Source: Acetobacter fabarum (GTDB taxonomy: Bacteria; Pseudomonadota; Alphaproteobacteria; Acetobacterales; Acetobacteraceae). From it: a stretch of DNA of 64,000 bases. The stretch spans positions 78,971-142,970 of the forward strand of contig NZ_WOTG01000006.1 in assembly GCF_011516925.1 (NCBI RefSeq). The letters are read 5' to 3'. Position numbers and translations under genes: made by a program. This document shows, in pieces, positions 18,109 to 25,973 of the stretch; the first letter of the stretch is position 1; each line of letters opens with the position of its first letter. A model generated the notes under the pieces. That model was not told the origin of the DNA. It did no database searches and saw only the letters and a list, made by a program, of their open reading frames with translations.

Positions 18109-19007
18109 GGCAGGTCTTTCCAGTAATCATAAAAATTAAACCATGAGAACGGGTGCCTGCGGCACAGCGCCTCCATCCAGCCCGCGTATCGCTCCGCCGC
18201 CTGTTGCCCAAAAGCGGATCGCCCCTGCCGGGATGTGGGGTATGCCACACCAAACGGCACAAAATTTACGTCATAAACACCATCTGCTGCACGTATGGCG
18301 CTTACGAGCACAATGGGAGCGCCTGTAGCCATCCCCAGCCGGAAAGGCCCTTCGGGGAGCAAAACATCCCCCCCCAGCATTTTTGTGCGGATACACCGAT
18401 CTGTATCGGGCGTTCTGTCCCCCAGAATACCAACCACTTCCCCCCGCCCCAGGCTTTCCGCAACGCGGAGCATGGTATCCACCTGCCCGATGGCAATAAT
18501 GGTTTGTGCGTAAGTAGGGTCCAGCGCTTCCAGCACATCTGTGGCTCCCCCCAGATTGGAGCGGTACATGAGCATGCGCAATGTTATACCGTGCTCCCGC
18601 CCCAGAGACCTGAGCGCTTCAAACGACCCGATATGCGCCCCCAGCAAAAGGCACCCTCGCCCACCCGCCAGAGCCTGCAAAAAGCACTCCCGCCCCGTAA
18701 CCCGCACATGTGGCATGTCCGTGGTGTTTTGCAGAAAAAAAATACGGTCCAGCACAACCTGTGCGAAGCACCGCATATGCCGCATAATGGTGGTTATTGT
18801 AGGGCGAACAGGCAAAGCACGACGCAAATAAGCGCGCGATGCCCGACGGGCCGCCCCGTTATGCAGAAAAAAATACAGCGTAATGGGGCCAAGAAGCCAC
18901 TCCAGCCGCCGCCTTCCAACCTTGCGGGCCAGAAGCAGCGCAACCTGCATGGCAAACCGGTTACCCCGCTCCGGCACAACCCAGCGCCTGTCAGCCGTGC
19001 GTGGCAT
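18105..19007 (-). CDS. LpxL/HtrB-type acyltransferase of aryl-polyene cluster
   Basis: A 300-residue member of the lysophospholipid/LpxL acyltransferase family. 'LLGAHIGSFEALRSLG' supplies the H-x(4)-D/E catalytic motif (H-I-G-S-F-E), and 'GILGDRTPDT' with 'LLPEGPFRLGMATGAPIV' are the conserved downstream blocks. In aryl-polyene clusters it probably joins the aryl-polyene acyl chain to its lipid or sugar anchor. It overlaps the AMP-ligase gene by 17 bp. Confidence 0.85.
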   Translation of the reverse strand: MPRTADRRWVVPERGNRFAMQVALLLARKVGRRRLEWLLGPITLYFFLHNGAARRASRAYLRRALPVRPTITTIMRHMRCFAQVVLDRIFFLQNTTDMPHVRVTGRECFLQALAGGRGCLLLGAHIGSFEALRSLGREHGITLRMLMYRSNLGGATDVLEALDPTYAQTIIAIGQVDTMLRVAESLGRGEVVGILGDRTPDTDRCIRTKMLGGDVLLPEGPFRLGMATGAPIVLVSAIRAADGVYDVNFVPFGVAYPTSRQGRSAFGQQAAERYAGWMEALCRRHPFSWFNFYDYWKDLP

Positions 19008-20652
19008 GCTCTTGTTTTGCCTTCAACACGGCCCGCATGACAGGCTGATCATTCAACTTGGCGGTCAGGCGCACAACGGAACCTGTACTCCGGGCCAGAA
19101 AAATCACTTTCTGGCCCGGAAGAACCGGATGCAGGAATTTGACCATATCCACATGCAACCCGGCTTGCCCCAACTGTTCCAGCCCGGCCTCCAGCAGCAA
19201 AACACCGGGCACAACCGGATTGCCGGGAAAATGGCCCGGCAGGCAGGGATGATCAGAAGGCAGCGTAAAAGACCCGACTTCCTCCTCCTGCATGGCCTGC
19301 CCTGCCATGGCACGCAACGCCTGCAAGGTGAGCTTACCCAACGCATTGCGGGGTAAGGCAGGTACCAGTCTGACGCTACGCGGCAGAAAAACCGGCTCAA
19401 TCTGCTCCCGCAGGGACAGCAGAATGCTCTGGGCACTCAAGGTGGAGGATACGGCAAAAACCTGCATCCGGGCCAGAACATTGGTGGCTTCACCTTCAGG
19501 AGGCAGAAATGCCCCATCCTCCACACCGGGAATGGCGTTTAATACTGCATTCAGCGCAGCAAGAGACGTCCGCTTGCCACCCAGCTTGACCACGTCCTTC
19601 ATGCGGCCCAGCAGCAAAAATGTGCCATCGCTCTGAGTTTGAATAAAATCGGCGAGCAGATAGCTCGGCACACCCGGTGCTGAAACTTCAACACCATCAG
19701 TACTTTCATGCGGAGTGACACCTTTATACCACTGCCAGTGTGCCCCGCTCACCGTCCGCCGGATGGCCATGGAACCTGTTTCTGTCGAACCGTAGATCTC
19801 GGTCACTTCTGTCCCAAGCACTTCCTCCGCCTCAGCGGCAAGCTCAGGCGCAAGCGGAGCCGAGGCCGAGACCACGCGCCGGATAGCTGGCCAAGCCAAC
19901 CCCGAACGCAACATGGTACGCAACTGCAAAGGTGTTGTGACCAGAATGCGCGGGGCAAAAGCCCGGTTCAGGCTGGCCTGCCAGTCCGCCGGGTAACCAC
20001 CGCCCCCTGCAACCACGGTAACGCGCGTGTTCAGGCATTGCAGCACCAATGCCTCAAACCCGTACATATGGTACGGCGGTACAGTGCCAACCAGACAGGC
20101 CGGGGCATCATCCGGGTCCAGCAGCACGCGTGCTGTTACGCTGCGTGTAACCAGCCCACCCCAGTATTTACGATGCCCGACCGGTTGCCCTGTGCTCCCC
20201 GAGGTAAAAACCAGCGCCACCAGTGTTTCCGGCTTGATGACAGGGTTATGGCAGGGCTGAGCCGCACTTTCAGCCGATGGAGGCATTGCCAGAACATCTG
20301 GCACTGTTAGCCCGCTACCGGCGAGCAATGCGCTCTCGGCATCTCCCTCAACACTGACACAGACGGCATTATGCTCCTGCGCAAGCTCTGCCAACCGGGC
20401 GGGATTACGCTCGCTGCTCAACAGCACATGCTGCCCCCGCAGCAAGGTTGCTGCAAACAGGAGTGTAAAATGGCTCACACCTGAGCAGACAGGCACAATC
20501 GGGCAGTCTGGCAGCAAGGCAGCCACCGCATGGGCGGCATGCAGAAAACTCCACCCTGTAACAGCCCCCTGATCGGTCAGAAAAAGCGATCTGTCAGGAG
20601 CATAAACAAGGGAAAGATCAGGCCATTGCTGGTCAGGCCTCATATTGGGCAT
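18991..20652 (-). CDS. AMP-ligase fused to hot-dog dehydratase (ApeH-ApeI fusion)
   Basis: About 553 residues with two enzymes in one chain. Residues ~1-440 are an adenylate-forming ligase: 'LVFTSGSTGQPVGH' is the ATP loop, 'TEIYGSTETGSMA' is motif A5, and 'GKLTLQ' carries the C-terminal Lys. Residues ~455-553 are a FabZ/ApeI-type dehydratase with the catalytic-His signature 'HPCLPGHFPGNPVVPG'. In E. coli-type clusters these are two genes (apeH, apeI), so this is a fusion that would activate the aromatic starter and dehydrate the growing chain. ATG 20652 is taken because it directly follows the ACP stop with GGGTGA upstream; the frame is open further back, into the ACP gene. Confidence 0.85.
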   Translation of the reverse strand: MPNMRPDQQWPDLSLVYAPDRSLFLTDQGAVTGWSFLHAAHAVAALLPDCPIVPVCSGVSHFTLLFAATLLRGQHVLLSSERNPARLAELAQEHNAVCVSVEGDAESALLAGSGLTVPDVLAMPPSAESAAQPCHNPVIKPETLVALVFTSGSTGQPVGHRKYWGGLVTRSVTARVLLDPDDAPACLVGTVPPYHMYGFEALVLQCLNTRVTVVAGGGGYPADWQASLNRAFAPRILVTTPLQLRTMLRSGLAWPAIRRVVSASAPLAPELAAEAEEVLGTEVTEIYGSTETGSMAIRRTVSGAHWQWYKGVTPHESTDGVEVSAPGVPSYLLADFIQTQSDGTFLLLGRMKDVVKLGGKRTSLAALNAVLNAIPGVEDGAFLPPEGEATNVLARMQVFAVSSTLSAQSILLSLREQIEPVFLPRSVRLVPALPRNALGKLTLQALRAMAGQAMQEEEVGSFTLPSDHPCLPGHFPGNPVVPGVLLLEAGLEQLGQAGLHVDMVKFLHPVLPGQKVIFLARSTGSVVRLTAKLNDQPVMRAVLKAKQEHATHG

Positions 20653-20657
20653 CAGAT

Positions 20658-20957
20658 TCACCCAGCAGTGCGATTTGCCTGCACAAATGCGCACAAAGAC
20701 CGCAAGGAGCTAAAAATCTTTTTGTTATCCGGGTCTTCCGACCGCAGGGCCACGCCGTAATCACGCCCGACAAACAGGGCAATTTCAAGCGCATCAATGG
20801 AATCAAGACCCAGCCCTTCCCCAAACAGGGGGGCCTCGGGAGCAATTTCTTCAGCCGTGACTTCAAGCTGAAGTGCTGCAACAAGCCGTTCTGCAACTTC
20901 ATGCTCAAAAGGCGTTTGTATTGTTGTCGAGCGGGTCGTATTCACAGCATGTCTCAT
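20658..20957 (-). CDS. Acyl carrier protein (aryl-polyene ACP)
   Basis: About 99 residues. 'GLGLDSIDALEIALFVGRDY' contains the D-S-I phosphopantetheine attachment site (Ser ~52). A single ACP is present, whereas many aryl-polyene clusters have two. The frame is open back to 21032; ATG 20957 ('MRHAVNT') or ATG 20975 are the likeliest starts, and neither has a strong Shine-Dalgarno. The 5' end runs into, or lies back-to-back with, the divergent membrane-protein gene. The stop is 5 bp before the AMP-ligase start. Confidence 0.8.
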   Translation of the reverse strand: MRHAVNTTRSTTIQTPFEHEVAERLVAALQLEVTAEEIAPEAPLFGEGLGLDSIDALEIALFVGRDYGVALRSEDPDNKKIFSSLRSLCAFVQANRTAG

Positions 20958-20973
20958 GTTAAGTGCAGATATC

Positions 20974-21660
20974 ATGAGTGAGCTAACACAAACACGCATT
21001 ATCGCAAAGCCAACATGGCTGGAAAGACACACAGCTTTCCGGCGTGGGGCTGGTGCTATGCTTGTGTCCCTATCAATTCTTCTTTGGCATATACCCTATA
21101 CACCTTACGCAGCAATTCCCGTTAGTGTTATCTCGCTTCTCATGCAGTGCATGGCGTTTGCTCTACTAAGCCTGCACCTTAAAACAAGTGCTGTTATGGC
21201 TATCTGCTTGGTGCCTTTGGCCGTGCACTGGCCACACCAGGCAACAGTTGCCGATGGCTGCGTGCTTTATGCGGCTTCTCTGGGGATGATGCTGTTCGTT
21301 TTTGGCCGCTCCCTTTTGCCATCCCGGCAGCCGCTTGTTGCTGTTATGGCCAGCCGGGTACATGGCCCCTTGCGGGCGGATATTGCACGCTACACACACG
21401 TACTAACGGTTTTTTGGACCATGTTTTTTGCCGCAGCCCTGACCACACCGCCGCTGCTGTTCTGGTTCGGGCCTGCTGGCATATGGCAATGGCCGCTCTC
21501 TGGGGGCACATTTGCCATGGCGCTGTTGTTCATGGTTATGGAGGCAGGTGTCAGGCGCCTTGTCATACGCGACTTCCAGCACGTATCACTCAGGACGACG
21601 ATAGCGGCTTTCCGCAACACACACGCCTCGCCCATGCAAACAACAACCTCAGATGCATAA
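20974..21660 (+). CDS. COG4648-type membrane protein of aryl-polyene cluster
   Basis: About 228 residues with five or six hydrophobic helices ('AMLVSLSILLWHIPY', 'SVISLLMQCMAFALLSL', 'LYAASLGMMLFVFG', 'FWTMFFAAALTTPPLLFW', 'FAMALLFMVMEAGV'). Predicted membrane proteins of this kind (COG4648) regularly sit between the ACP and AMP-ligase genes of aryl-polyene clusters. Here the gene is inverted relative to them. ATG 20974 is chosen, but ATG 20956 or an internal ATG near 21058 are possible. The 3' end overlaps the convergent glycosyltransferase by 71 bp. Confidence 0.65.
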   Translation: MSELTQTRIIAKPTWLERHTAFRRGAGAMLVSLSILLWHIPYTPYAAIPVSVISLLMQCMAFALLSLHLKTSAVMAICLVPLAVHWPHQATVADGCVLYAASLGMMLFVFGRSLLPSRQPLVAVMASRVHGPLRADIARYTHVLTVFWTMFFAAALTTPPLLFWFGPAGIWQWPLSGGTFAMALLFMVMEAGVRRLVIRDFQHVSLRTTIAAFRNTHASPMQTTTSDA

Positions 21661-22339
21661 AAACGAGCCGTGTGTTGTCCCGCACATAATGGAAATGGGA
21701 AATCCCCCCTTCGGCTGCGTTAAAATACTGCACAACAGCGGGTTTATTGAGTGCGGGCACTCCCTGCCAGACCATACGCGCGGCAACCTCCGGATCAAAA
21801 TCAAAGCCGCGCATAAAGCGTGATGCCTGAAGAACCATGACCAGTGGTTTGAGTGGATAAACCCTAAAACCAAACAGGCAATCTTTAACAGCGCCCCCTG
21901 TTTCCATATCAATGAGGATATTGGATAACTTGCGCCCCCACACGCGCAGAGCGGGTGCTTCTGACCCAAAGACTGGCACGCCCAGTACCAGAGCCTGCGG
22001 AGCGGAGCGGGAGAGCGCAATAAAATCCGGCACAGCCTGCGCTGGGTGCTGGCCATCTGCATCCATGGTCAAGGCATGCGTGTAGCCTGCCTGCAAGGCC
22101 CACAACGCCCCTTGCAAAACCGCGTGCCCCTTGCCCCCATTTTGTGCCAGATGCAGGATTTTGAGCCCTGCATGCGCTGGCAGCATATCATCCAGTGTAC
22201 GGTCGCTGCCATCGGTACTGCCATCTGTAACCACCACTACATCCGGCCAGACCGCCAGCACGGCAGAAACCGTGCTCCGCAGCAAAAGCCCGGAGTTATA
22301 GGATGGAACAAGAACAATACAGCGGAACATGGCAGGCAT
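21590..22339 (-). CDS. Glycosyltransferase family 2 (aryl-polyene cluster)
   Basis: A 249-residue GT-A fold enzyme. 'VLVPSYNSGLLL' is the N-terminal nucleotide-sugar strand, 'VVVVTDGSTDGS' the first acidic loop, and 'ALTMDADGQHP' the DxD metal site (~91-97), like dolichol-phosphate-mannose-synthase-type enzymes. Aryl-polyene clusters encode a GT2 enzyme, sometimes fused to the acyltransferase, believed to build the head-group to which the polyene is attached. ATG 22339 or 22330. It is divergent from the UbiE-like gene (94 bp apart). Confidence 0.85.
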   Translation of the reverse strand: MPAMFRCIVLVPSYNSGLLLRSTVSAVLAVWPDVVVVTDGSTDGSDRTLDDMLPAHAGLKILHLAQNGGKGHAVLQGALWALQAGYTHALTMDADGQHPAQAVPDFIALSRSAPQALVLGVPVFGSEAPALRVWGRKLSNILIDMETGGAVKDCLFGFRVYPLKPLVMVLQASRFMRGFDFDPEVAARMVWQGVPALNKPAVVQYFNAAEGGISHFHYVRDNTRLVFMHLRLLFAWARRVCCGKPLSSS

Positions 22340-22432
22340 ACCTGTGGGTCAAAACCAGAATAAAATACAGCAAGACTGGTCCACATACCTCAATTACGGT
22401 AAGAACCGAATACCAAGATCATTGAACCGGAA

Positions 22433-23182
22433 ATGGCAATGTCTGAGCGCATACCCTGCCCACCTCACCCTGTCCTGCCTGACTATTACCGCACCAAGGG
22501 GGAACACAGGCAGTTTGTTCGCTCTATTTTTGATAAAACCGCCGGCTATTATGACCGGATCAACGCTGTTTTTTCACTCGGGTCCGGTAAATGGTACCGA
22601 CGCTGGATGTTGCGCATGGCCGGGCTGCGTGCCGGGCAGACATTGCTGGACGTTGCTACCGGCACGGGCCTTGTTGCGCAGGAAGCCGCAACCATAACGG
22701 ATGCCGCCAACATTATCGGGCTGGATATGAGCGCAGGCATGCTCCAGCAATGCCGTGACAAACTGCCCATTCAGGTTGTGCTGGCAGATGCTCAGGCCCT
22801 GCCAGTTGCCCCTGCCAGCATGGACATGCTGAGCATGGGCTACGCCTTACGGCATGTGCAGGACCTTAGAGCAACGTTTGCAGGTTATCTGGATGTGCTT
22901 AAGCCCGGCGGCCATGTGCTGATCCTTGAGATCGGGCGGGCTGACAACCGGCTTATCCAGCTTATGCTGCGGTTTTACCTTGGCCGGGTTGTCCCGCTGC
23001 TGTCCGGCGTTGCGGCATCGCAGGACAGCAGGAGACTTATGGCCTATTACTGGGACACAATAGAAGAATGCGTTCCCCCCGCCCGTATTCTGGGCACCAT
23101 GCAATCTGTCGGTTTTAGCAACGTGCGCAAACACACATCGTTTGGTGTGTTCCATGCGTATATGGCCGAACGGCCACTATAA
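22433..23182 (+). CDS. UbiE-like class I SAM methyltransferase
   Basis: 249 residues. 'FDKTAGYYDRINAVFSLGSGKWYRR' is the N-terminal signature of the UbiE/MenG family, followed by SAM motif I 'LLDVATGTGLVAQEA' (~66-80), 'IIGLDMSAGML' and 'YALRHVQDLRATFAGYLDVLKPGG'. The genuine ubiquinone UbiE normally has 'S.WYRRAL..L....G...LDVA.GTGD'. The divergence and its position next to the aryl-polyene GT2 suggest it may instead methylate the aryl head-group; cluster methyltransferases are common. Both readings remain open. Confidence 0.7.
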   Translation: MAMSERIPCPPHPVLPDYYRTKGEHRQFVRSIFDKTAGYYDRINAVFSLGSGKWYRRWMLRMAGLRAGQTLLDVATGTGLVAQEAATITDAANIIGLDMSAGMLQQCRDKLPIQVVLADAQALPVAPASMDMLSMGYALRHVQDLRATFAGYLDVLKPGGHVLILEIGRADNRLIQLMLRFYLGRVVPLLSGVAASQDSRRLMAYYWDTIEECVPPARILGTMQSVGFSNVRKHTSFGVFHAYMAERPL

Positions 23183-23200
23183 ACACCTTCAACACGCCCC

Positions 23201-23233
23201 AAGGTGCAGCCCTGTAATCTGGGCATGCACCTT
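23201..23233. terminator. Hairpin between convergent genes
   Basis: AAGGTGCAGCCC (23201-23212) pairs with GGGC-A-TGCACCTT (23221-23233), a 12-bp stem with one bulged base and an 8-nt loop. It lies between the convergent methyltransferase and the small secreted-protein gene. There is no clean U-tract on either side, so intrinsic termination is plausible but not certain. Confidence 0.5.
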
Positions 23234-23245
23234 GCTGGCTGCGGT

Positions 23246-23572
23246 TTAAGCTGCACCTGATGGCAGGCACACCCCATGGAATTCACGATTGGGATGTTCC
23301 TGCTGTTCACGGAAAAACTTCAATGCGTCTTCACAGGCTGCTTTGGTGTAAAATGAAGCCGTAATCATGGCGTCTTCATTGTCCGGGCCACGCTGCGCTA
23401 CCAGCACCCATAACGGGCGCATGGAATGGCCATTTTCCACGCCATTTTGCGCAGTATCCACAATCACATCCGGTTGAGCATCGGCCATAACCGGATACGT
23501 GGCTGCCGCCAGCCCCACCGCAACAAAACACCCGGATACATAAAGCATCATACGCTTAAAATTGACCTTCAT
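23246..23572 (-). CDS. Small secreted protein of unknown function
   Basis: 108 residues with a good signal peptide (basic 'MKVNFKRMM', hydrophobic 'LYVSGCFVAVGLAAATYPV', cleavage near 'VMADA'). The mature ~80 residues contain 'PLWVLVAQRGPDNEDAMITASFYTKAACEDALKFF' and two Cys (in 'KAACEDA' and 'HGVCLPS') that could form a disulfide. No family recognised. The pattern 'F.T..AC..A' resembles small Acetobacter periplasmic proteins of unknown role. The ATG is preceded by GGGAG at 8 nt. It stands alone. Confidence 0.75.
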   Translation of the reverse strand: MKVNFKRMMLYVSGCFVAVGLAAATYPVMADAQPDVIVDTAQNGVENGHSMRPLWVLVAQRGPDNEDAMITASFYTKAACEDALKFFREQQEHPNREFHGVCLPSGAA

Positions 23573-23725
23573 TCACCAAACTCCCGTATATAATATCAAC
23601 AGGAACTTCTTACTCTATTGATCGGAATATGTGTCCCTTTGTATTACTCTATCTGGGATACAGAATTATCAATACTGCCTATGGTGCCGCTTGCTCCATA
23701 AGCAAGGCTGCGGCAAATTACGGGC

Positions 23726-24202
23726 ATGATCCGTATTTTTATCGATTCCGATGCCTGCCCCGTCAAAGACGAAGTGTACCGTGTTGCCACGCGCTATAAA
23801 TTGCATGTTTTTGTTGTTTCCAACCGTATGATGGCTGTTCCCGCCTCTCCACTTATTGAGCGGATTGTTGTGGATGCCGGTCCCGACATAGCTGATGACT
23901 GGATAGCCGAGCGCGTTCAAAGCCGGGATATTGTCATAACCGCTGATATTCCCTTAGCCGCCCGGTGTGTGGAAAAAGGTGCTTATGTTCTTGAACACAA
24001 AGGCCGGTTGCTGGATGGGGATGCCATAGGCATGGCATTGGCCATGCGGAACCTGATGACTGACCTGCGCTCGGCTGGAATGATCACCCCCGGAAGCGCT
24101 ACATTTGGCAAGGCAGATCGCTCCCGCTTTCTGTCTGAGCTTGATACATTGGTGGTCAAGGCACGCAAACAACCCATCCGCCTGCTACCACCTAACGGAT
24201 AA
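23726..24202 (+). CDS. UPF0178/DUF188 (YaiI/YqxD) family protein
   Basis: 158 residues. 'IFIDSDACPVKDEVYRVA' at the N-terminus and 'IVVDAGPDIADDWIAERV' plus 'DIVITADIPLAARCVEKG' are the hallmark blocks of the YaiI/YqxD family, a PIN-like fold with conserved acidic residues. Its length is normal for the family. Cellular role not established. It is a single gene. Confidence 0.9.
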   Translation: MIRIFIDSDACPVKDEVYRVATRYKLHVFVVSNRMMAVPASPLIERIVVDAGPDIADDWIAERVQSRDIVITADIPLAARCVEKGAYVLEHKGRLLDGDAIGMALAMRNLMTDLRSAGMITPGSATFGKADRSRFLSELDTLVVKARKQPIRLLPPNG

Positions 24203-24274
24203 CAGGCCGGCGGCAGCCCTGCGCTTTTGCGCGACAATAGCGCAGAGTTACGTCACGCCTGCCTGATGTAATGC

Positions 24275-25336
24275 TTACTGCACTTCTGCAGCAAAAATGT
24301 TAGCGCCCAGTGCCTGCGCAATAAACTGCACGGCAAGCTGCCCGCGAACGCTGTTGCCGGCCGCATCAAGGCGGGACGAATAAACACCAATGGCCAACTT
24401 ACCGGGGACCACGGCTACAATACCGCCCCCTACCCCGCTTTTTCCTGGCAGGCCGACCTTGAACAGCCATTCGCCAGACGTATTGTACAAACCTGCGGTT
24501 GCCATAACTGCCAGTACATGGGCGCTTGTAGCGGCATCAACCACGGCATGATGGGTACGCGGGTTTGTCCCTCCATTGGCCAGAGTGGCCCCCATGGTTG
24601 CCAGATCAACCGCATCTACATCGTAGGAACATTCACGCGTATAAAGATCCACTGTTTCCGATACATCGGCATATAAATGGTCATAACTTTGCAGCAGCAT
24701 TGCTATGGCCTGATTGTGCTGGTTACTGGCCATTTCTGATCGGTAAACATTATCGTTCAAATGCAAGGTATGCCCTGCAAATGCTGATGCTGTATCTATA
24801 ACGCTCTGCCATTTTGCATCCAGCGTTTTGCCTTCGACCAGACTTGCTGTTGCCATGGCCCCCGCATTAACCAATGGGTTACCGGGGGGCGGGCTGCCAC
24901 CCAGCTTGTCATTATTCAACTCTACCGCCAAAGCGGAATTAAACGGCAGACCGGTGGCATTCACGCCGATCTTATGCAGAACACTCTCTGCTCCCTGTTT
25001 ATGCAGAACATCCGCCAGCGTAAAAATTTTAGAAACAGATTCCACAGGGAACGGGTGCCCAGCATCCCCAATCCGGAAAACCCGCCCATCCACCGTTACA
25101 ACAGCAATGCCGTAGAGTTTGCCGTCTGCCTTGGCCAGATAGGGAATATAACTGGCATTTTTCCCTTCCATAACAGGCTTGTATTTGTCATAAGCCTGTT
25201 CAATCACTTTTTGGATAACAGCAGAAGATGCTGGCTGAGGCTTATCCCGTGCACTTGCATTATTGGTAGGCAACACTACAAAACAGGTTGTTAAGATCAA
25301 CGAAGCGGATATTTTAATAAAAAAATTATTGCGCAC
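24275..25336 (-). CDS. glsA: Secreted/periplasmic glutaminase
   Basis: 353 residues. A signal peptide ('ISASLILTTCFVVLPTNNASA') is followed by the serine-dependent beta-lactamase-fold glutaminase domain. The S-x-x-K catalytic pair is in 'FPVESVSKIFTL' (~100-111), 'NPLVNAGAMA' carries the conserved Asn, and 'GGIVAVVPGKLAIGVYS' is the KTG-like strand. It hydrolyses L-glutamine to glutamate and ammonia. Most bacterial GlsA proteins are cytoplasmic (about 310 aa). The extra leader here predicts export, giving periplasmic ammonia release or acid neutralisation, a plausible asset in an acid-producing organism (inference). Confidence 0.9.
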   Translation of the reverse strand: MRNNFFIKISASLILTTCFVVLPTNNASARDKPQPASSAVIQKVIEQAYDKYKPVMEGKNASYIPYLAKADGKLYGIAVVTVDGRVFRIGDAGHPFPVESVSKIFTLADVLHKQGAESVLHKIGVNATGLPFNSALAVELNNDKLGGSPPPGNPLVNAGAMATASLVEGKTLDAKWQSVIDTASAFAGHTLHLNDNVYRSEMASNQHNQAIAMLLQSYDHLYADVSETVDLYTRECSYDVDAVDLATMGATLANGGTNPRTHHAVVDAATSAHVLAVMATAGLYNTSGEWLFKVGLPGKSGVGGGIVAVVPGKLAIGVYSSRLDAAGNSVRGQLAVQFIAQALGANIFAAEVQ

Positions 25337-25504
25337 AGGATCTATCTTTCATCAGCATTCATGTAATGCGTTACTACAATACACTTAATGAAAAATAAAA
25401 TCCCACATCACAGCCTATGCAGTTCCCCTTTAGTTCCGCCAGAGCGTAATGTTCCCTTCACACTCACAAGCACCAAAAGAGGAAAACTTTTTAGCTGCAA
25501 TCAA

Positions 25505-25900
25505 TCAGTTACAATACTGGGTGTCAGAAACATGCTCCAGCCAATCAACCGGGGAGCCATTCTGCTTTTCCTGAATTGCAATATGGCTCATCGCCGTCGT
25601 TGCTGTCGCACCATGCCAGTGCTTTTCACCCGGGGCGAACCAGATTGTATCGCCGGGATGGATTTCCTCAATCGGGCTACCTTCACGCTGCACCCAGCCA
25701 CACCCTGCCGTCACGATAAGCATTTGCCCAAGCGGGTGAGTATGCCAGGCGGTGCGGGCTCCCGGCTCAAACGTAACCAGCGCGGTGGTTACCTGAGAGG
25801 GCTCCGGCGGGTTAAAAAGTGGGTCTATACGTACCGTCCCAGTAAACCAGTCGACCGGCCCTTTAGCGGAGGGTTGGGTCCCTATGCGTTTGATCTCCAT
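25505..25900 (-). CDS. Small Mn-type cupin, (R)-hydroxynitrile-lyase-like
   Basis: 131 residues, a single cupin barrel closely resembling the bacterial manganese cupins with (R)-hydroxynitrile lyase activity, as in Granulicella tundricola. The four known metal ligands are all in place at identical numbering: His53, His55 and Gln59 in 'WHTHPLGQ', and His94 in 'GEKHWHGA'. Such enzymes cleave cyanohydrins to an aldehyde plus HCN, or run in reverse, but natural roles are largely unknown. ATG 25900 has AGGAT upstream; the frame continues to 26095 only by running into the MFS gene. It lies 73 bp downstream of the MFS gene and is probably co-transcribed with it. Confidence 0.85.
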   Translation of the reverse strand: MEIKRIGTQPSAKGPVDWFTGTVRIDPLFNPPEPSQVTTALVTFEPGARTAWHTHPLGQMLIVTAGCGWVQREGSPIEEIHPGDTIWFAPGEKHWHGATATTAMSHIAIQEKQNGSPVDWLEHVSDTQYCN

Positions 25901-25973
25901 AAGCACTCTATCCTGTATGTGGTTCAAAAATGTTAAATCCGGTTGCTTGTCCTGCCTGAATGCCTGACAGGTT

